Source: an uncultured Candidatus Saccharibacteria bacterium (GTDB lineage Bacteria > Patescibacteriota > Saccharimonadia > Saccharimonadales > Saccharimonadaceae). From it: a stretch of DNA of 64,000 bases. Every line of letters starts with the position of its first letter. Position 1 is the first letter of the stretch. The stretch spans positions 37,200-101,199 of the forward strand of contig CAMJKD010000004.1 of the NCBI GenBank assembly GCA_946406315.1. The letters are read 5' to 3'. A model generated the notes under the pieces. It worked only from the letters and a program-made list of their open reading frames with translations, did not search any database and was not told the DNA's origin. The position numbers and the translations under genes were made by a program. Positions 58,245 through 64,000 of this stretch are shown here, one piece after another.

Positions 58245-58278
58245 GCATGAGTACGTGTGCTTATGATAAAATATAGGT

Positions 58279-58767
58279 ATGGCGACTACTTTTGAAGGGC
58301 AACGTGCAAATGAAGAAATTGTTTATGTTTTTCGGAGACATATTCTGACCTCGATTAAAGGTCTCTTTTTCTTGATTTTTATGGCTGTGATAGGGTTTCT
58401 CCCGCAGTTGATGTGGTCAGACAATCAGATGATGGTCTTTGTGTGGATGGGGGCAGTCATAGTAGGTTTGTTGGGGATGGGCTATAGCTATTTGCTATGG
58501 TATTTTAGTTTTTATGTCGTGACTAATCAGAGGCTAAGACAGACGAGGCAAAAAGGTTTATTTAAGAAGACGGTAGTAGATTTGAGTCTGGAGAATATTC
58601 AAAGTACGTCTTTTGGTGTGCCTGGGCTGTTTGGATCGATGTTTGACTACGGAACAATTTTAATCCAGACTGGAGCAGGGGACTTAGTTCTAAGCATGGT
58701 GAGTCACCCCGAAAAAGTGTATAATGAAATAGAAAATGCGCGTCATGACGCGCAACTACAAGAATAG
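58279..58767 (+). CDS. bacterial PH-domain membrane protein
   Basis: Two TM helices then FYVVTNQRLRQTRQKGLFKKTVVDLSLENIQSTS. Confidence 0.8.
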   Translation: MATTFEGQRANEEIVYVFRRHILTSIKGLFFLIFMAVIGFLPQLMWSDNQMMVFVWMGAVIVGLLGMGYSYLLWYFSFYVVTNQRLRQTRQKGLFKKTVVDLSLENIQSTSFGVPGLFGSMFDYGTILIQTGAGDLVLSMVSHPEKVYNEIENARHDAQLQE

Positions 58768-58769
58768 AT

Positions 58770-59852
58770 ATGGGTAAAATTAGAGAAAAAGTTAAAGCAC
58801 GTCGTGCAAAGAAGAAAAATCTTAATATCACGCAGCAGAATCTCGAAGAGAGCCGTGATGAGATTTTAAGCAAGGGTAAAAAGTTTAAATATCCTTTTCA
58901 ATACGCGAAGCATCGTGTAGTTATTTATACTATCGGTATTGCGATTGTGGCTTTTGCGTCTTTTATTGGCGTAGGCTGGTATCAGTTATATAAGGCTCAG
59001 AATACTGGTGAAGTAATGTTTCGTTTTACGAAAGTATTAAGATTGCCAGTAGCGGAGATTGATGGTCATAGTGTACTTTATAGCGATTATCTGATGCTTT
59101 ATCGTGGCAGCATTACGTCGATAGAGCGTCAACAGGGTAAAATGGATGATTCGAACGAGGAAGTGAAGAGTCGAAAGTCATTTTATAAGCGTCAGGCCTT
59201 GAATGATGCCGAGATGTATACTTATGTGTTGGAGGAATTAAAAAATCGCAATTTGACAGTATCAGCGAGTGAAATTGATGAAGTCATAGATAGTCATAAG
59301 AGCATCAATGGTGAAAAACGAAGCGATGAGGCTTTTGAAGGTATTGTGAGGGAAAATTTTGGATTAAGTATGTCGGAATATCGCCGATTGGTGATGTTCT
59401 CATTAGCTAAGAAGAAGCTTTCTGTGGAGATTGATGAAGAAGCAAATAAAGCGGCAGATCAGGTAGAGGAGACTCTACGGGCAAATAACAATGATTTTGC
59501 AAAAGCAGTAGATGCGCTAAAGAACAATGATTTAATTAGCTATGAGCCGGCTAGTAATGCGGTTGAAGCTTCAAATTTAGACGGTGGTCGCGCTGAGATG
59601 GCGATGAAATTGGAGAAGAAGGGCGATGTATCGGAACGCTTTGTCTCGAAGAATGGTGATGGTTATTACTATGTGCGTTTGGTATCGAAAGAAGATGGCA
59701 AAGTAAGTTACGAGACGATTGCAGTCCGTTTTTCTAAAGTGGACGCTAATGTCCAAAAGCTACGTGACGAGGGGAAAGTTCAAGAAAAAATTGAAATACA
59801 GGTCGAAGAAAGCGATGGTGAAACTTCGACTGAAAGTCCGGACGCTAAGTGA
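58770..59852 (+). CDS. SurA-like/PpiC-type peptidyl-prolyl isomerase domain protein
   Basis: TM helix, SurA_N-like helical region with repeated LTVSASEIDEVID, FGLSMSEYRRLV. Confidence 0.7.
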   Translation: MGKIREKVKARRAKKKNLNITQQNLEESRDEILSKGKKFKYPFQYAKHRVVIYTIGIAIVAFASFIGVGWYQLYKAQNTGEVMFRFTKVLRLPVAEIDGHSVLYSDYLMLYRGSITSIERQQGKMDDSNEEVKSRKSFYKRQALNDAEMYTYVLEELKNRNLTVSASEIDEVIDSHKSINGEKRSDEAFEGIVRENFGLSMSEYRRLVMFSLAKKKLSVEIDEEANKAADQVEETLRANNNDFAKAVDALKNNDLISYEPASNAVEASNLDGGRAEMAMKLEKKGDVSERFVSKNGDGYYYVRLVSKEDGKVSYETIAVRFSKVDANVQKLRDEGKVQEKIEIQVEESDGETSTESPDAK

Positions 59853-60603
59853 GAAAATGATACATAGCAATACTGGCGGCAACGGCGAGGTTTAGGCTGT
59901 CAACCATTGGTGTTTGAGGGATAAAAACGGTAGTAGAAATATCTGCGAATGAGTCTGGCAATCCGGTGGCTTCGTTGCCAAAGATTAGGGCGAAATAGTT
60001 ATTATTAGGTTTTATATCTGCCAGGGTTTTACTGTGTTGGTTGAGCATAAAAGAGTAGAGGGCGCGTTTATTATTGTCGAGTTGTCCGTAAGATGACAGA
60101 TAGGCTTTGAAAGACGGGAAAGTTTCGATGTTGAGGTGAAAAATTGCGCCCATAGAAGCGCGAATAGTTTTTGGGTCAAGATGGTCGACGGCTGGCGTAA
60201 TGATAGCAATGTTTGTATAGCCAAAGGCGAGTGCGGTGCGCATGATAGTGCCGAGATTACCGGAGTCGGAAGGATTGACGAGTATGACGTGAGGTGCCTC
60301 TGATGTGCTGCTAAGTTTAGTGGAAGGTTTTTTGAATTCGGCAATAATGAAGCAATTGTCTTTAGCGCCGAGAACGTTGAAAGCTTTAGTAGATTCTATG
60401 ATGGGGATGTGCTCCTGTCTGAGTTTGGAGAGTATTTTTTTCAGATCGTCGCCATGTTTGATTTCGGGGCGGAGGAAGACGCGCGTTATAGCATTAGTGT
60501 GTGTTTTAAGTAATTCAAAAACCAGCGTAGCGCCAAGAGCGTAGGAAAAAGCGGAAGTATGCTTATAGCGGGAAAGCTTCATATATGTATAATTATACCA
60601 CAA
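59845..60603 (-). CDS. SpoU-family rRNA/tRNA 2'-O-methyltransferase
   Basis: VILVNPSDSGNLGTIMRTALAFGYTNIAII, ALIFGNEATGLP, DSLNLAVAASIAMY. Confidence 0.93.
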   Translation of the reverse strand: MWYNYTYMKLSRYKHTSAFSYALGATLVFELLKTHTNAITRVFLRPEIKHGDDLKKILSKLRQEHIPIIESTKAFNVLGAKDNCFIIAEFKKPSTKLSSTSEAPHVILVNPSDSGNLGTIMRTALAFGYTNIAIITPAVDHLDPKTIRASMGAIFHLNIETFPSFKAYLSSYGQLDNNKRALYSFMLNQHSKTLADIKPNNNYFALIFGNEATGLPDSFADISTTVFIPQTPMVDSLNLAVAASIAMYHFLT

Positions 60604-60639
60604 AATGCGTATTTATGCAAGTGCTATGATGTGGCAATA

Positions 60640-61635
60640 CTAGTAGCGTGGTAGGGCCTCAGTGGAATCGTCTATGGTACGAAAAGAGCCAGTAATTTGA
60701 TAACTTATATTGTCAGTACGAACGATAGTGTATGTCCAGGTAGATACAGTCTTATCGTTATTACACTCGCCACCCTCTGTGAGAAAGATGTGGTAAGGGC
60801 TATTCTCGAGAGCGCAATAAGCGGCGAAGTCGGTTATTTTTGCCTCTTCCATTTGAGCGTCAAGTTTGGCCTGATCGAATAGATAGCTGTAGGTTGTGTC
60901 GCAGAGGTAGCTATCGGCATTGGTCATTTTTTTAACTGAGAAATCTGCGCGGCAGTAAAAACGGTCGATACGGATTTTTTCATAATTTGGCGTCTCGGCT
61001 TTTTTGCTAGTGTTGAGATGATTACTGAATGCGACGGTGATATTCTGAACGATATTGCGTAGTTGGAGAGAATCGAAATAGACAGCGTTACTGTTCTTGC
61101 TAATCTTTTCGGAATCTTTTACTAGATAATCGCCTTTAATTTTGAATACTTCTTCATTACTAAGGGTAATAGTGTTGTCTTTTACGGTATAGGTGCCAGG
61201 TTCGGTACTTGGTTGCAGTTTTTGGCGATCCGTAGAAGGTTCGCGGTAGTAGGAATATTCATATTTTGAGTCGCTAGTGAAGGTAATGTATTCATCATAA
61301 CCGGAGTTAGTAGTAAAAGTGCGTCCAGTAAGCGCATCTTTGAGAATATCTTCGGGCGAATTGTCAGGAATTTCTACTTTAGAAAGCGGAGTGGAGAGCG
61401 GAACGGCGATATTGCCGACGGTGGTTACTTCTGGTGCTTTTTTAGTTAAATTGAGAACTAGTATGACGCCGAGAGCTAGTGACAGTAAAGCAAATATTAT
61501 TGCGAAAAATAGGCTAATATGGGATTTTTTCTTTGGTACGGAAGGGACGGGAGCTTGCTGATAGCCGTTTGGCATTGATTGCGGTTGAATGGGTGGGGTT
61601 GGCTGTGGAGCTGGTTGCATATTATTTGGTTGCAT
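60640..61635 (-). CDS. hypothetical membrane-anchored protein
   Basis: Pro/Gln-rich N-terminus, TM, extracytoplasmic region. Confidence 0.75.
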   Translation of the reverse strand: MQPNNMQPAPQPTPPIQPQSMPNGYQQAPVPSVPKKKSHISLFFAIIFALLSLALGVILVLNLTKKAPEVTTVGNIAVPLSTPLSKVEIPDNSPEDILKDALTGRTFTTNSGYDEYITFTSDSKYEYSYYREPSTDRQKLQPSTEPGTYTVKDNTITLSNEEVFKIKGDYLVKDSEKISKNSNAVYFDSLQLRNIVQNITVAFSNHLNTSKKAETPNYEKIRIDRFYCRADFSVKKMTNADSYLCDTTYSYLFDQAKLDAQMEEAKITDFAAYCALENSPYHIFLTEGGECNNDKTVSTWTYTIVRTDNISYQITGSFRTIDDSTEALPRY

Positions 61636-61755
61636 AGTTAGTTATATTTTAACATAAACGGAATGGGAGGGGGTAGGCTTATAAGTATGAAAAGATAGCT
61701 TCTTTTAGCATCTAACTATTATTATACTAATTAATCTGTTGTAAAATATAAACAT

Positions 61756-62949
61756 ATGCGTAAATGTGGCTTTTTTCTTGTTGTAGTATTCTTTTTTGCC
61801 ATACAAGCGACGCCAGTTTTTGCAATAAGAACCAATGAAGAAGTGTTGCGAGAGCTAAAGCTTGATTCTAAATCTTTGCTTTTGATTGATATTGATCACC
61901 AGAAGACTTTATTGACAAAAGATGCTGAACGAGAGCTTCCTGTGGCGTCGCTGACTAAGATTATGACGGCTTTAGTAACGCTTGAAAAGCGTCAGCTTGA
62001 TGAAAAAGTGACTATTACGCGTGATATGGTAAGCAATCTTGGTGATTACGTGGCAATTGGTTTGAAGGAGGGGCAGCAAGTATCGGTGGAAGATTTATTG
62101 TATGCGACTTTGCTTCCTTCTGCGGGGGATGCGGCACAGGCTTTAGCGATTTCTACGGGTGGTTCAATTGATGGATTTGCCGATATGATGAATAAGAAAG
62201 CGGTTGAGCTAAAACTGAAAAATACGCATTTTAGTAATCCGGTCGGCATGAATGAGAATAATTATTCTACGGCGGCGGATTTTGCAGTGATTTTGCAGGC
62301 GGCTTTGAAAAATAAGACGTTTAAGACTATCTTTCAGTCTTATGAATATAAATTAAAAACGGTGAGCTTAACGGTCGAGAAGACATTCTCAAAACGAGCA
62401 TTAATACTTGGCGGTAAGACTGGCTATACGCAGTTGGCGGGGCGTTGTTTGGCGAGTGATACGTATTTAAATGGTGTAAATTATGTCTTAATTACACTAG
62501 GTGCGAATCCAGATTCGTTAAATCATATAAAAGACACGGAAAAGATTTATCAATATGTGAAAGATACATATATTGAGCAAGAGATTCTAAAGGAAGATGA
62601 TCTTATTCGGACGATGACAGTGACGGACAGCGATCAAAAAACGCTCGATTTGAAGGCGGAAAAGGGGGTGAAAGTAGTTCTAAATAAAGAATTGAGTCGC
62701 GAGGATTTAACCTATAAATATGAAGGCATAGAGGAAATAACACCCGAAGTCGAGTTGGGATCAAAATTGGGCGTTTTCTCAATTTATAACGGTGACGAAA
62801 AGTTATATGAAACTAATGTTTATTTGCGAGATGAGATTGAGTTTTACGATTACCCAATGATTATTGCGGGCTTTATTGGTCTTGGGATTCTCGGAGTGGG
62901 AATTGTGCTGGGGATAATAATGATTGCGCGAAAAATTATCGCTAGATGA
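61756..62949 (+). CDS. D-alanyl-D-alanine carboxypeptidase (PBP5/6 type)
   Basis: LPVASLTKIMTALVTLE (SxxK), SAGDAAQALA (SxN-equivalent SAGD), LGGKTGYT (KTG), signal peptide and C-terminal TM. Confidence 0.94.
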   Translation: MRKCGFFLVVVFFFAIQATPVFAIRTNEEVLRELKLDSKSLLLIDIDHQKTLLTKDAERELPVASLTKIMTALVTLEKRQLDEKVTITRDMVSNLGDYVAIGLKEGQQVSVEDLLYATLLPSAGDAAQALAISTGGSIDGFADMMNKKAVELKLKNTHFSNPVGMNENNYSTAADFAVILQAALKNKTFKTIFQSYEYKLKTVSLTVEKTFSKRALILGGKTGYTQLAGRCLASDTYLNGVNYVLITLGANPDSLNHIKDTEKIYQYVKDTYIEQEILKEDDLIRTMTVTDSDQKTLDLKAEKGVKVVLNKELSREDLTYKYEGIEEITPEVELGSKLGVFSIYNGDEKLYETNVYLRDEIEFYDYPMIIAGFIGLGILGVGIVLGIIMIARKIIAR

Positions 62950-62990
62950 TATTTATAAAAAAGAGTCGGAAACCGACTCTGACTCTCATA

Positions 62991-63065
62991 TGGTGCGGGT
63001 GGAGAGAGTCGAACTCTCGTCTTATCCTTGGGAAGGATACATAATAGCCGTTATACGACACCCGC
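62991..63065 (-). tRNA. tRNA-Gly(CCC), CCA encoded
   Basis: GCGGGTG/CACCCGC acceptor; TATCC-TTCCCAA-GGATA anticodon arm. Confidence 0.9.
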
Positions 63066-63118
63066 GTTGGTTTTATTTTAGCACATAATGTGATGTTTTA
63101 GTCTGATATTATAGATAT

Positions 63119-63640
63119 ATGACAAAGCATAAAAAGAAAACGATAATAACGGTTATTGTAGCTGCGTTTGTATTTTTTATTGGATTAGTTGTTGCGGTTT
63201 TGATAATCAATAGTAATAATTCTAACGGCGGTTCTGATGACGATGTGCGAAATGGGAATATTACTAGTTTTTCTTTTAGTAGAGGCTATGGTTTAGGCGG
63301 AGCGGTTGGATATACGATTGCGCGAAAAGATAATAATAAGGCTTCTTTGAAGTACGAATACTTTGGGTTTAACAGTGATGAAGATAGCAATTTCGAAAAA
63401 GATATAGATGCGGAATATCTTGATGAGCTGGCGGATATTATAAAAGAGGAAAATATTGTAAAGTGGGACGGTTTCGACAAAAGTGATGATGGCGTACTGG
63501 ACGGTTCGGGCTTTTCTTTAAAGATTAAATATGATGATGGTAAGGAAATTAATGCTCATGGCTACATGAAGTTCCCGGATAATTACAATGAAGCTGAAAA
63601 TAGATTAGATGCCTTTTTAGAGAAACTTAAAGACGTATAA
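63119..63640 (+). CDS. hypothetical membrane-anchored protein
   Basis: N-terminal TM, acidic extracytoplasmic domain. Confidence 0.7.
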   Translation: MTKHKKKTIITVIVAAFVFFIGLVVAVLIINSNNSNGGSDDDVRNGNITSFSFSRGYGLGGAVGYTIARKDNNKASLKYEYFGFNSDEDSNFEKDIDAEYLDELADIIKEENIVKWDGFDKSDDGVLDGSGFSLKIKYDDGKEINAHGYMKFPDNYNEAENRLDAFLEKLKDV

Positions 63641-63669
63641 AAAAGATCTCCTGAAAGGGAGATTTTTTA

Positions 63670-63746
63670 TGGCGGGCCCGACGCGACTCGAACGCGCGAC
63701 CTCCTCCGTGACAGGGAGGCGCTCTAACCAGCTGAGCTACGAGCCC
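63670..63746 (-). tRNA. tRNA-Asp(GTC), CCA encoded
   Basis: GGGCTCG/CGGGCCC acceptor, CCTCC-CTGTCAC-GGAGG anticodon arm, G73. Confidence 0.94.
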
Positions 63747-64000
63747 TTGTGTGCATAAGTATATACGAAAATATGTTAATTTGCAAGCGTTTTCTCTGAT
63801 TACCGTCAATGTTTCGTAAAAATGTCACCCCTTTTGTTCCATGAAAAGTTTTGTAAATGAAAGATTGACTTACGTGTTTGTTGTCAGGGTAACATTTTAA
63901 TAAAACGATCTACTATGACATTATTGCGAGACAACAATAAGTTGCGGTATGAAGCTTGTGCTTTTTACGCATATGCATTATTGTAGTATTAGTACCATTT

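Overview
The window is a 64 kb bacterial chromosome segment with standard genetic code. The gene set (tgt/queA, ychF, split type IV pilus loci, pyrG, argS, dnaG, rpoD, orn, mscL, ndk, tyrS, tpiA; small compact genes; many TATAAT boxes a few nt from the start codon) suggests a Patescibacteria/Saccharibacteria-like genome. That placement is an inference from gene content. Core genes are interleaved with accessory loci: an IS481/IS3-like transposase, an IS200-type element, a type III R-M operon with an unusual leader and an extra third gene, a two-component/ABC locus carrying lesions, and seven stand-alone orphan transcription units. The most notable feature is a cassette-like array at 11.07-17.14 kb. 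Five copies of a ~54-bp imperfect hairpin, plus a longer conserved AT-rich flank, separate unrelated one- to three-gene units. The array ends at the 5' end of ychF, and each repeat is a mimic of the ychF promoter/5'UTR/first codons (ggttggttATGAATTTAAAGATTGGAATC...) followed by a stop, so each copy could encode the micro-peptide MNLKIGILNF*. This architecture looks like a gene-cassette system anchored on ychF; I do not recognise it as a described system. Other notable points: seven orphan units with near-identical extended -10 promoters (TTGAC[AT]-N14-TGN-TANAAT), a 62-nt leader hairpin whose loop complements its own Shine-Dalgarno, and a type III R-M leader with mutually exclusive pairings. 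There is also a DnaG lacking the canonical zinc ligands and a Walker A Gly-to-Arg change next to a frameshifted permease. All calls were made by eye from sequence; no database search was run.
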